A stretch of 64,000 nt of DNA, taken from Bostrychus sinensis. Taxonomy: Eukaryota; Chordata; Actinopteri; Gobiiformes; Eleotridae. Positions 1 to 10,900 of this stretch are shown here, in pieces; the stretch's first letter is position 1, and each line of letters starts with the position of its first letter. The notes beneath the pieces were generated by a model. The model made no database searches. It was given only the letters and a program-made list of their open reading frames with translations, and was not told where the DNA came from. Position numbers and translations under genes: made by a program. The stretch covers positions 32,429,288 to 32,493,287 of the forward strand of contig CM036251.1 of NCBI GenBank assembly GCA_020698575.1, written 5' to 3'.

Positions 1-1053
1 AAATCAAAGAGCATCATCCATTCAATCATTCCTGCCTACCACATCACAATCTTTAATCTCATAGAGTTAGGAGATGTGAATGCGTCAGTGGGTCAGTATG
101 TGGCTCTTCAAACATCCAGCCATTACGAAAGCTGAACAAAGAAAGGCTGTGCATGCACGTCACACGCTTGAATAAAGGACTTTAAACTCAAGCCAGAGTG
201 CCTCAGATCTCCACCCTATAATCTAATGTTATTTGGAAAAAAACAACACTAATCTAAATTGTTTTATCATCATTTAACATCACTAAGACTAGTGATTGTC
301 CATTCATTTTACCACCTCATTCATTTGGTCAATGTGGTCATTAGTTTGGTGAATCATGACTTCTTAAGGAATTACCAATATCAATTTAGGGACCAAAGGG
401 ACAGAAATCAGCCTGCACTTAGTCTGCAGTTAATTTCAACTGTCTGAGACAAATGAAGAAAAAAGCTGCTTTAGGAATTAGAATTAGAAGAAATCAATAA
501 ATTATATGACCAAAAGATTCCATGCTGGTGGAGTTTCTAAGAGTGTGAAGATATCATCCATTCATTCATCCCTGCCTACTGCATCTCAAGCCTTATAAGC
601 TAATGTTAATTGGAAAAACAACATTAATCCTTGCAGCTGTATCTTTTAAGGGGCAAAGCTACAGGCAAAACACAATTTATTTATTTTTTCAATTTTGAGG
701 TTTTGGGCATGAACCTTTAACACTGAAATAAAGAAAATGTCAAAATTACACATTAAGGTGTTTGTGTAATGCATTTACAACACCTGTGGCCATAGGTTTT
801 CGACATGTATCCAAATTTGTGCATTTTTACACATATAGTGCCTAAATTGCATATGAATATATTAAATGTTTCAAATCTTGCAATACATGTTTTTCCTATA
901 TTTATGTCAAAATAGAAAACTTAATACATTGATATATGTTCATTGAAAAAAAAAAACTACGGGACTAAAATCAGCATACACTTACTCTGCAAACAATTTC
1001 AACTTATAAGGGCAATTAGAGAGAAAAAGGCACCCATTAGAAAGTCGAATGAA

Positions 1054-1084
<31 letters not shown>

Positions 1085-1130
1085 ATAGGAAGACCAAAAG
1101 ATGTTTTATCTAATCAGGAGGTTTCATGGG
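1..1130. repeat. Duplicated dispersed repeat block
   Basis: No gene is seen. Several stretches recur. About 10-60 resembles 552-600. About 391-540 resembles 957-1130: both run from a 'dissimilar-then-shared' core with ATCAGC, ACTTA and CTGCA words into AATTTCAACT and end near GACCAAAAGAT. The part at 680-830 also resembles 42545-42660 elsewhere in the window. This pattern suggests two diverged copies of one interspersed element rather than coding DNA. I cannot name the family. Confidence 0.45.
1052..1088. repeat. AAAT microsatellite
   Basis: About nine tandem AAAT units lie inside the second copy of the duplicated block. Confidence 0.9.
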
Positions 1131-2689
1131 TCCCTTAAATTTGAATATAGGTCAATGAGACAACGTTTAATACCAAGAAAGCCATTGATTTTTGCACAAT
1201 CAATTGCAATTTGGGTCACAAAGCAAGGGGTGCATGTCGAGGTCTGCAATAAAAGGATTTGTTTTGCATAACAATGGCGGTCAGTCTTATTGATTTCATT
1301 CTTTGTATAGTACTTTTGTTTGCTCATGATCAGCTGTAATCATTTGACAAATTGTCAATGTATTTGCAATTCTCTGGCCTAATTGATTTTTAACAGACGG
1401 TGTCTTTTTTTAGGATTAAAACGTGTTGAGTAGAGAAACTGCATATGCAAAGTATGACAAGGAAAACCTTAGTTCATGTTTGTTGACATCATCGACTGTC
1501 TACCACCAAATTGTTCTGAATAGTATATCTCACCATTATCTACAATAAAAAACAAGCAAACAAACAAACAAACAAAACAAAGATTGGAATAGTATCACCA
1601 GTTAAATGGTTTAAACAAAGACTAATATAGGGCTAAACTAGGACTAAAGTATATTCCTGATAATGTTACAGTATTAGGAGTGAGGATGGCACAGGTGGTT
1701 AAGTGGGTGGTTCGATTCCTTCCACATTGCCTACTCAAGTCTCAAGTCAAATCACTGGACTACAGTATTAGACCACTGAGTACTAGCCTGTACAGCCAGA
1801 CTAACTCTTCTATTCTTTACAGAGAAGTTCGTCTGGTATCCCTTCACTTGACTTTCATTATGACAGATGAACATCAGTGTTGCTGTAAAAGTCAGTTTGT
1901 TTAAATGTTAACTGAAAAAAAAAAAAAAAAAAATCACACAGAGTACTAAACAACAGGAAGGAAAGCATTAACACCGTTTATGTTTGCTATGTATTAGTCA
2001 CTGCCACCGTAGTAACGTCTGGTGAAATATTGTTGTACTGCAAATATATAATTGAAGCACTGTAAAGTCATATTCTAAATCTAAAATGGTGCTGCATTAC
2101 TTCTTCAGGTCCCTTGTTGTTTGCTTTTGGGCTCTCAGTGTGTGTTCATATATGAGCTGTGCCATATCGTTAAAACAGTGAGTGGGTAGTATAAAACAAC
2201 AGCACTTGTCGCTGCAACACAAGAAACACAGTAACTCACTGGAACACTTGATCTTACTTTTATCTTTAAGGAGACATCATACTTTGGTCTAACAACTTTT
2301 ATTCTAACCTTAAAAATGAATGGATGTCTGGCATAAGAAAGAGAAAAAAAGCTTTTTTCATTAACAAAATGGGGCGAAAGGGATCAGAGAATTAAACATT
2401 AGACACAAAATGAATTGAAAGTGTAAATAAGAAGTCTTATTCTAAAAGGGGTTTGATGAAGCAGATCTTTGGGAGTTGTCACAATCTCTAATTTCATACA
2501 TTTTAAGTGATTTCTACTGGAACAAATTTTCTCTAATGAAGCTGAATAAAAAACAGTTCATGATTCGTCTGTCCACTACAGAGGACACTTGATAAATCAT
2601 TCATTTTTCAGATAATGAATGAAGAAGCTTAGGTTTAAAACCCCTATCACTTTTGTTGGAGATGTTCACTTACTATCACTTACTAGAGC
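1131..2689. other. Gene-free AT-rich stretch with repeat fragments
   Basis: No convincing exon. It holds an AAAC microsatellite near 1545-1578, a short SINE-like head near 1684-1725 with a GGTTCGATTCC B-box-like word, and A-rich runs near 1915-1933. The 74-codon frame at 1680-1904 is made of these repeat pieces and is not taken as a gene. Confidence 0.5.
1780..1882. repeat. Fragment of TAGCCTG-ended inverted-repeat element
   Basis: It begins TAGCCTG, continues through CAGCCAGACTAACTC and TACAGAGAAGTT to CTGGTA, and matches the left part of the element at 26293 in the same orientation and the right end of the element at 18437-19036 in reverse. Only one end is present here. Confidence 0.5.
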
Positions 2690-2966
2690 AATTTATGCAT
2701 CTGTTAGTTTGGAGCTTATCCCAGGTACTTTGGGCCTATGGCGGGGTACACTGACCAGTTACAGAAATAGTTAGAGACTTACACTGACAACCATTGGTGC
2801 AAAGATTCAGTCATTATGGGCAGTTTAGATTCTGATTTCTGAAATCTTGATTGTGGAAAGAAGGTGAGGTACCCAGCAGAGAGTCCTCATGGTAAGGCGT
2901 TTACACAAAGACTGCACCAATAATCTCCTTGCTTTGAGGCAGTAGTTGTAGACACTGCCCCACCAA
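2690..2966 (-). repeat. Teleost SINE-like interspersed repeat
   Basis: The left part reads GGGCCTATGGCGGGGTACACT followed by a GACCAGT word. The right part reads CTTGCTTTGAGGCAGTAG and GACACTGCCCCACCA, which is the reverse complement of a common fish repeat head. Related pieces sit near 6130, 34700, 46030, 46990, 50180 and 53960. I know this repeat type as very common in fish but will not name the subfamily. Confidence 0.5.
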
Positions 2967-3232
2967 TCAGCCTAAAAGGTCGAATAATGTATTCTTTTTG
3001 TAAATATCATTTTGGCATTTAGCCCACAAAATGTACAGAGCCCATTTTAAAAGACAAAACATTTCTAAGTTCCCACCAGCATCCATATAGTAAGAGGTTG
3101 AAGTAAAAACATTATGTATACTAAAGAAGGCAAAAATAAATTACAGTCAAACCTTTGCTTAACAGGTGAGACACAAGCCTGAAATGACTCTGATGGTCTG
3201 TAAATTAAGGACCCTTCAAAATCCACTACACA

Positions 3233-3875
3233 TAAAAGATGTACATGAACAAATTAGAATATTGTAAAAAAGTGAAATTAGTTCAGTAGTCCAGTTCAAA
3301 GTAAAACATATTTCTGTATTTGATACAGTGATTCTCAAACGTTTCACTCCAAGTACCACCACAGAAAATATTTCAGTTTCAAAGTACCTTCTTTAGTTGA
3401 CTAAAATGAGCCATTATCAGGACTAGGACCCATGCCTAAACCCCCCAAAAATTGTGATTTAATCTTAAGCATGATTATACCAGAAGTAAACTGTAGAAAA
3501 AAATAGGAAAATAGGACTAAACTTATGTAAAAAAAAAAAAAAAAGGATGAAATAAGGATTTAATATGGGACCGAATCATGACTAATCTTAAATCTTGAAC
3601 TAAACCAGACTGTAATTATCTATGTATTTTTTTAAATAATGAATGGTTTTCAATTGTAGACACTCCTAAGTACTGCAGCAGCACCTCAGTTTGAGAAACA
3701 GTGCTGTATAGTTTTTTTATAGTTGTATTTTAGCTGTGTTGAATATGTAATATGATCATCTAAATTAAGAAATGCTTCAAATATTTTACAGTGTGAGGAA
3801 TCTATATAATATATATTTAACTTTTCATCGACTCAAATAAATGGGCTTTTTCATAATCTTCACATTAGTTGATGT
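3233..3875. mobile_element. Non-autonomous Tc1-type element split by a hAT-like insert
   Basis: The left end has ATGAACAAATTAGAATATTG. The right end has AACTTTTCATCGACTC followed by AAATAAATGGGCTTTTTCAT. These resemble the long AT-rich terminal repeats of a common fish DNA transposon whose ends I recall as 'AATTAGAATATCATG' and 'AACTTTTTCATGATATTC'. No transposase frame remains. The hAT-like element at 3326-3706 lies inside it. Confidence 0.4.
3326..3706. mobile_element. hAT-like non-autonomous element
   Basis: The left end is CAGTGATTCTCAAAC and the right end is GTTTGAGAAACAGTGCTG, an imperfect inverted pair that fits hAT termini of the CAGNGGTTCTCAA type. The inside has scattered GGACTAAAC/GGACTAGG words, which recur in the element at 8130-8762 and at 55175. 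No clear 8-bp target duplication was found. Confidence 0.5.
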
Positions 3876-4373
3876 AGCACTGTATGTAGGTAGGTCATGC
3901 ACATATAAATAGACAGGAAGGATTAAGATTGGGAAATAGACCTCCTTATTTAGCGCCACACTGACAAACACAGGACACTGAGGAATAACCCCCAGTGTAT
4001 ACCAGCACAGGAAACAGCAAGGTTTCTAAACTGGAAAACCCAACAAGCTAATTCAACTCAAATAAACTGGTGAAACAGATTGGCCTAAATCATTTAAGTT
4101 AATGAACTCCGACTGTTTCAGTTCATATAACCCTAAGTACTCTAATAGCGTCTATGGGAAATGTTGACTTGTTTTTTGAACAAATCTTATTTATGATATA
4201 ATAAAATGTAAAATTACTATGTAGATTAGATATTAGATTAGATAGATCGATCACAAAGAAAATTCAGATTTAATAAATAAATTATTCTGCTTGGTAATTT
4301 TGTAACTGGGATAATTTTTTGACATTTGCAATTGTTTTTATTTTTGCTTTTTCTGTAATTATTTTAACAAAAT

Positions 4374-4744
4374 TAGAGGGGCCATAATGTGCTTTTTTTC
4401 AGGTAGTTTGACATAATTTTGGACACCTTTGCATTAGTATTTTAACTTAAAATTAAGTGTATCTATGGAAAATGTCCTCTTTTAGACAGAGCATAAGTGC
4501 TGAAATGATCAGAATGAGTCTGATGATGGTGTATGGGCTTTAGAAACGTGCAGGAGCATTTCCTGGTTTCACGTGTCTACGTAGAGCCGCAAAACTGAGC
4601 GTTTGCAGCTCTTAAGAAGGGCAGTGCCACATCATACAGGATTACTCAAACACGCGTGAATGAAACAAAATACTAAGAAATTGCAAACATTATAACATAA
4701 TTAAAAGCTCAAAAAAGTTGATTTAGCATAAAAGATGACCTTTA
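4374..4744 (+). mobile_element. TTAA-ended inverted-repeat element, module A (copy 1)
   Basis: It runs from GGGGCCATAATGTGC, through TTTTGGACACCTTTGCATTAG and TATGGAAAATGTC, to ACTCAAACACGCGTGAATG and the end GACCTTTAA. The same order of words is found at 28193, 41281 and 48533, so this is a family copy. No coding potential. Confidence 0.6.
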
Positions 4745-6067
4745 ACCCAAATGACTATGCAGCAGAACTAGGTACGAATAACTTTCTTCTTTTAGTAAGA
4801 TGCACTGCTGCATTTTACAGTGTTGTATCAAAATGAATGTGAGCTATACTAGGGCAGCTTATAGGTGTGACAGAGCATTGTTGTTCAGGATGATGTGAAC
4901 TAGGTCAGATGTGTCTCAGTGAGAATGTCCTCCTTTGTGAAAGTCAGTGTAGTACCTTCCCCTGGTGCACAACAGAAGCAGACATCAGCCATCACTCCTC
5001 TGTCTCTCCCTGGACTCATTTTTGGGGATTTGTTTGACTAGAAGGTCACACACTGCAAACGGCTAAAGATTAAGATACTTTTAAAGGTCTATGATACTGA
5101 GACTGCCTTTCAGCAAACATAAACAAGTCAATGCATTTTTCTTTTTGCGTTCTGGACCAATTAAGAAACAATTAGCATAATGTCACAGCATATTGTTATG
5201 GCATTTGTTAGCCTGCTCAAGATGTTAATGTTCATAAGCTTCAGTTGATTATGATATGAAAGTAAAGTGCAAAAACAGAAAAATCTAAATGTTAATAAAA
5301 TTATTATTGATTATTGGTAAATCCAGCCATAGAGGGTCACAACCCAGCCACAAGCATTGGGAAAGGCATCTAGTGTAAAACCTATGCTATATTAATCTAT
5401 TACAGGGTTTCTCACCTATTCATATTGAGTCTGTGGGGGATCATTTTTAATTAAATTTCAGATCCAGCATGGCGTTATTTGTTTTATTTTTGTTTTTATT
5501 TATTATTTATTATTTATTTTCTGGTACCTATTCATATTAATCTGTACTGTGTGTAGATAGAGTTTTAGCCAACAGCCTATTTTCTTAAACACATTGTTTT
5601 GTTCATATTGTATATTTTGAAATATTGCATTAGTTCATAGTTTATACCTTATCTTACTTTATTTTATTCAGTTCTCTTTTGCATGGTTATTATCATACTT
5701 TACTTAATTTATGTTTGCACCAAATTACCAAAGCACATTTCTAGTAATGTGAAACTTTTTTACTATATGGCGATAAACACCCTTCTGAATAGCTGTGGCG
5801 ACCCAGAGGGGAAAAGCCAAAAATAAAGATTACTGATTATGGGTATGTAACGGTAATTTTCCTTTTTTGTAAATAATTGTTTCTAATGTTGTAAAAGTAC
5901 AGGTTAGATGTTTGTTTGCTACATATATCAAATAAATAAAGTTTTATATTTGTAAATAACTAATTGTTTTTATCTCTCTGATATACTCATACCTATGATA
6001 AGTATTGTGATTTACAGTGCAAACATTGTTTATATATTGGGCAAAATATTAGATTAGATAAATAATA
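4745..6067. other. Gene-free AT-rich stretch
   Basis: I see no exon, RNA gene or clear element boundary. The stretch near 5465-5520 is TTTATT-rich. Nothing else can be supported. Confidence 0.5.
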
Positions 6068-6121
6068 ATATAATATAATATAATATAATATAATATAATA
6101 TAATATAATATAATATAATAA
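6068..6121. repeat. TAATA pentanucleotide microsatellite
   Basis: About ten TAATA units in tandem. Confidence 0.9.
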
Positions 6122-7021
6122 CCTTATAGTGTTAGCCCAGTAACTAACTTTCCATTGTCCAGGGTCAGCTTTGCCTCAGGCCTAAAGCAGCTCAGAGAGG
6201 CTTCAGTTGGTAGATGAATGAATATTAATAAATAATAAGAATCATCTGTGAAATAAGAATAAGAATAATAATAAGAATACCTTTATTAGTCCCTCAGTGG
6301 GGAAATTGCAAATAATGAAAATACTAAGATGTGGTCTTGGCTTTTTAAATTAAGGATTTAATACATGAGAATGCTGAACAGCTTTGTCCAATTAGAAAAG
6401 GATCTCAAGTTTGGAATGCTCCTTTTTTCATTGTGTTCTCTTCAGTGATCAACATTTTTCCTACTTTGTCTTTCTTCTGTAGACACTACTCTGGTTCAGC
6501 AGCAACTGTGGGGGCGAATGTAAACAAAGAGAGTGCCAAAGGCGTAACTATTGCGGAGATGTTAAATGTTAAATTACAAAAAATGAAGAAACATTTTAAA
6601 GACCTGTATTTTTATTGTCTCGCTCATTAAAATCATAGATGGCTTATTTAAATAAGTAAAAAATACAATTAATAACTAAAATACCTTGCTGAAAACATTT
6701 TTGTTTGCACATGGGAATTTTTGGTGGCATATTTTAGACTCTGAATTTGTCCAAATTTGAAAACTCCAAAACATATTGATCAAATCAAAGATGAACCTTT
6801 TATTATGAAATTTTGAGCACCAAAAAAATACAGCGAAAATTAGATACTGGAATTTCAGATTATTAAATCAGAATATTCAGAGGCCAAAAAAAAAAAAAAA
6901 AAAATTCTGACTATTTTTCAGTGTTCAAAAATTACATGGTAGAAATTCAAAGGTATTTAAAATTCAAGATCTGATTGCACAAGTTTGCTTCCATACTAGT
7001 GTCATTTAAAGACTTGCCAGT
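6122..7021. other. Repeat fragments without gene
   Basis: About 6135-6195 is a fragment of the SINE-like family (TAACTTTCCATTGTCCAGGG). About 6284-6312 (CTTTATTAGTCCCTCAGTGG) resembles a fish LINE 3' tail. The small frame at 6433-6630 has no recognisable product. Confidence 0.4.
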
Positions 7022-7279
7022 TAAAAGGGCTACGTTGTGCAAAGTCAAATTTTCTGAATTTTCTACCATGTATATTTATAATATCTGGAGTTGTGTTTGT
7101 TTCCATTATGCCTGTTAGAGTAACCCTGTATTCTCTGGCACTTTCGCTTGGTCGCTTGGTTCCACAAACCATGCCCACTCCAGGAAGCACTCACCATTCA
7201 AACAAGCCTTCTACATCCAGTCTGCGTTCATTCATTTATCCAAAAAAATAACTAAATGCACCATAAAGTCCCTTTAAAC
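7022..7279 (-). mobile_element. TTAA-ended inverted-repeat element, module B (copy)
   Basis: It shares GTTAGAGTAACCCTGTATTC, TTCTCTGGCACT, GCCCACTCCAGGAAGCACT and CTACATCCAGTCTGCGTTCA with the copies at 42726, 55288, 57117 and 60163, and ends at TAAAGTCCCTTTAAA. It is shorter than the 480-bp copies, so the part near the right end is lost. Confidence 0.6.
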
Positions 7280-7369
7280 TGTCTATCTTAGCACATTTAA
7301 AAATTAATAAACAATATTTGATAATAAAAAAGTGTCATCTGAGCTGTGAGTCATTTAATGTATGCCCAG

Positions 7370-7800
7370 GACTGAGGGGTCAGATCACAGTCCGGCGCAG
7401 TGGCTGTAGGTCAACTAATCAAGTGTTTAGAGTGAAATGACAATCGAGTGGTGGCCCTATCTCTGTTCTTAAAGGGGCTCCTGATCGTTTCTCACTATCC
7501 CTTTGTGGCACCAAGAGGCATCAGTCAGCTGGGGCCTGCCACCTGAGCAACAGCACTTACTGCACAAGAGTTCATTAACAGATATGGATCTTCAGGCGGG
7601 ACGTGTTCCCGACAAACCCTTAACCTCAAAGAATGGCGGCCGGAGAGCCTTATCCCAGAGCCGCTTTTCCTCTTGTCTCCCCGAAGATCCTATCAAGCCG
7701 CACCGAGACAAACTATATACTGGCAGCTTATCCATTCTTTTTACCTTTAACGCGCCTCGTCAATATGAATAGCATTAGCACCTGACACACTGCTTACTCC
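7370..7800. promoter_or_regulatory. Unique GC-richer block, candidate regulatory DNA
   Basis: The block stands out from its AT-rich, repeat-filled surroundings by GC content and lack of any repeat I can match. It has several E-box words (CACCTG) and GATA/TATC words. An 89-codon frame (7503-7772) crosses it but resembles no family I know. Regulatory function is inference; conservation was not tested. Confidence 0.25.
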
Positions 7801-7924
7801 AGAAAGATGTATCGCATCTTTAGCTGGGGTCTCATCAGTAAAACCAATGGCTGAAAATCAATAGGAGAAAGAAATCTGTGACAGAAGCTGTTCGGTACAT
7901 ATAACGAGAAAAACCAAGGATGGA

Positions 7925-7942
7925 GGGGGGGTGGGGGTGGGG
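7925..7942 (+). other. Possible G-quadruplex tract
   Basis: Runs of seven, five and four G are separated by single T bases, which fits a G-quadruplex pattern if the seven-G run is split. Confidence 0.4.
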
Positions 7943-8129
7943 TCTTGACACAAGCTAGTCATGTTTAAATGAGGGGACTTTGAGTCAGTGGCTCCGTCAC
8001 TGTATCTGACTTGATTATACAGTCAGTAGAAAAACAATTTTTCATACAACACTGGCATATTTGTACATAAATGTCTGCAAGGCTTTACTGAAAGTGCTGT
8101 TCTGAAGAAATTCCGGCAATACAGTACGG

Positions 8130-8762
8130 GTACAGTGGTGGTACACAGGCTTCTTTTTATGGACCTAAGGAGGCGTCTGTAGTTCAATTCTAAGTTTAAT
8201 TCGATTCCTGTTTTATTCTTACTTTAGTTGGGGCTAGTCCTGGATTAGTCCTGGTTTACCCCTGGATTAGTCCTAGTTTAGACCTGGTTTTGTACTTGTT
8301 TAGTCAAACTTTATTTCTGGTTTAACTGTGATTAAGAGCATGTCTAAGGCTAATTTGTACTTTCGTGACAAATCAATGGTCAAACCCCACGGACTCATTT
8401 CTGGTGGCGCAAACCCTCTCAAAACCTATATTGTAGCCCTGACGCGCGCCTCTTTAAAAATGGAACTACGTGTGGAGACAGCGCTAACAACAAGCACTGT
8501 GATTGGTTACTTGGTCTGACAGTAAATTTGCACTAAAACATTGCAGAAGAATGACACAGATGATCAAAGGGTTTACAATGGTGTTAGAAGGGTGTCCGTT
8601 AGATATATAAAGTATGAAGTACAAACCAAATTTCAGTCTTTGTCTAATCCTGTGTCTAGTCTTGGTTTAGTCAAGATTTATTCTCTTTTTAGTCTCTTAA
8701 AGATGGTACTTGGAGAGCTAAATATTTTCTGAGGTGGAACTTGGAGTGAAAAGTTTGAGAAT
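8130..8762 (-). mobile_element. hAT-like element with TTTAGTCCTGG repeats
   Basis: The right end (GGAACTTGGAGTGAAAAG then TTTGAGAATTA) is the reverse complement of the left end of the element at 3326. About 8225-8320 is a run of imperfect TTTAGTCCTGG/GGATTAGTCCT units, also found near 8640-8680 and at 55175-55287. The left border is uncertain. The 63-codon frames inside it show no known motif. Confidence 0.4.
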
Positions 8763-9299
8763 TACAAGAATAGAACATTGACAGTAGTACGTTTAGGTGA
8801 GCTCACTTTAAACTATAGGGAATTACACAAAGGTGGAAGAAGTAACCTAACTAAATCTGTACAGTTACTTTAAAATCATACTACATGAGTAAATTATTAC
8901 TTTAGTAAAAATAATAAATATATTAATTGCCAAAATTGCTTATGTACAAAGTTGTTTTCTTGAATTTGCACATTTCTACTGCTACTGCTACTGTTTCTCT
9001 TTACCTAAAGTTGGGATCCAACCCAGCACTGTATGCTTGTGAGGTGAGTGCAGCACCTACATTACATCAGTACAGGTCAGTTATCATTGCCAAAATGGGT
9101 GCCAAGCATCTCAACACAACGCACGATACATTGCTACTGTGGTAACAATTTGGCCTTTTCAAAAAGTGGACTTCAGCACTGCAGGCTTTTGATTTGATGG
9201 TCGTAATCATCATTTAGATGTGGAAAGGTTTACCCTAACTTAGAAATGATTCACATTATAAACTTATATAGGCTATCAACACATGCTAATTGTTGCACT
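8763..9299. other. Gene-free stretch
   Basis: Short open frames only. The stretch near 8960-9090 reads like another low-copy repeat but I cannot match it. Nothing else is supported. Confidence 0.4.
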
Positions 9300-9540
9300 G
9301 TGAAACTTGGGTACGTACCTATGTTCCGTACTGGGGAACATGCACACAGGTAGCTTGTGAAAGTATTTTGGTTCCCTGGTCCATAGAAACCAGGGAAGAT
9401 AAATACTGTAGAATTTAGGTACTTGCGCATTCTGATAAGTCCTGGTGTTTCCTAACCTTAGCCCTAACACCTAACTTTGACCCTAATCTTAACCCTAATG
9501 TTCCTCAGGGAACATAGGGATCGGGAAACATAGGGCTGAT
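9300..9540. repeat. GGGAACATAGG repeat with degenerate telomere-like words
   Basis: TATGTTCC and GGGAACATAGG words occur in both orientations near 9318-9345 and 9500-9530. Between them, 9452-9502 is a run of degenerate CCCTAA-like units. The same GGGAACATAGG word is the core of the minisatellite at 44855-45310. Confidence 0.5.
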
Positions 9541-10129
9541 GCAATGAAACTCAGCTATTAGCAAGCTGTTTGTGGTTTTAAATATGGCACGGTATGGCTT
9601 TGTGAATTAAAACAATGCCTTAATTGCGTATATTGCAATAAATACAAGCAAAACATGTGGTATTAAACAATGTGGGTAAATTGTACGAAAGTGGTGCAGC
9701 TCTTTGAATATTGAGACAGCTAGGGATACTCATTACAGTCTGTTTACTGCAGCAGTATAATATGGCTATACCTTCTGCTACATACAGGGATTTAGACTTC
9801 TTTCTACTAAGTATTGGCAGCACATCCAAGTTTTGAAAATCCACTTAAAACACTTAACATTGTCTGGGCTAGAATAGTAACACAGGGAGCTATTTCAGGG
9901 CTTAAGTATCTGTGCCAACCTGCGCCATACTGACCCCTGTATATGTACCATACCACTCACTTGAAACAAGGCTTTTGAGAGCACCACATTTAAGTCCTCC
10001 AGACCTTCCACTTCCACTATAAAATTGAGTAATTGCTATATCTTACACTATATAGTGACTAGGGAGTGGTTTTGGACACAGCCAGTGACTTTGTGTCAAT
10101 TAGCGAGTGGAGAGAGAGCGGGGCTGAGG
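9541..10129. other. Gene-free stretch
   Basis: No gene or clear repeat was found. The frame at 9620-9844 on the minus strand has no recognisable product. Confidence 0.4.
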
Positions 10130-10900
10130 AAATGGAGATGGCAGCCCTTGTGACAATACATCGTCACAGCTCATTTGCAACATCGCAAAATACAGCCAAA
10201 AAATTCAAAAGCTCCTTCGACTGACTCAGATAAGAACGCGGCCACCCCGGAGTAAAGCTGCACATTAACCCCACTCGTGTTCCAGGCGCTGCCACTCCTT
10301 CTGCTGGGCCCTTGTATTCTACTTGTTAACACGACAAATGCCTTTTGAATCCCACCCATCAGCACTGAAGAAACATGAATGGAGAGAAGAGAACGCTTGA
10401 TAGTGTTACTGTACTTTAAAGCCGGACCCGCCTCTCCTCTTGTGCCGCTAACACTGAAGAGGAAGAAAGAAAGAAGAGCGTCTTGTCACTGTTCCTCCAC
10501 ATCGCTGGTTATAACGGACATTAAAGACTTTAACAAACAGCCAATAGGCCTTGTTACGAAGCTTGTGCTGCATGGCCAGAGAGGCATGCTGTGCCGGGGA
10601 AATAATAAGCGCCGGCTCCTGTTTTTTTTTTTTTTTTTTCAGTTTTTTTTCTTTCCCAACCCACACATACTGTATCCACCAAGAACATTCTGTTTGGTAA
10701 AAAAGCAAAGAGCAGCCATCTCACGCTGATGATGAGGCCTGGACGCTCTGTAGTGTGCGGCACTTAGATTTTCTCGAGGAAGCTTCAGCAAACACTTGAC
10801 ATAGTCTGAGGGGCCCCATCTGCTTGTTGTGGGCCCACCTGTAACCATCTCACTAACTGGCAGGTGTGCACGCGACATCCCCATTCATTCAAGGAAGCTG
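10130..10900. promoter_or_regulatory. Unique GC-richer block, candidate regulatory DNA
   Basis: GC-richer, repeat-poor sequence interrupted by a T run near 10622-10639. Four overlapping frames (up to 116 codons) cross it on both strands, which is expected of GC-richer non-coding DNA; none has a known motif. It lies about 2 kb beyond the 3' end of lrrc4. Regulatory role is inference only. Confidence 0.25.

Noticed and set aside
5130..5160. mir-129-like sequence (TTTTTGCGTTCTGG)
   Set aside because: Mismatches in the mature region and no clear hairpin partner.
10379..10729. 116-codon frame ending in Lys/Phe-rich sequence
   Set aside because: It runs through a T homopolymer and overlaps several other frames; no domain.
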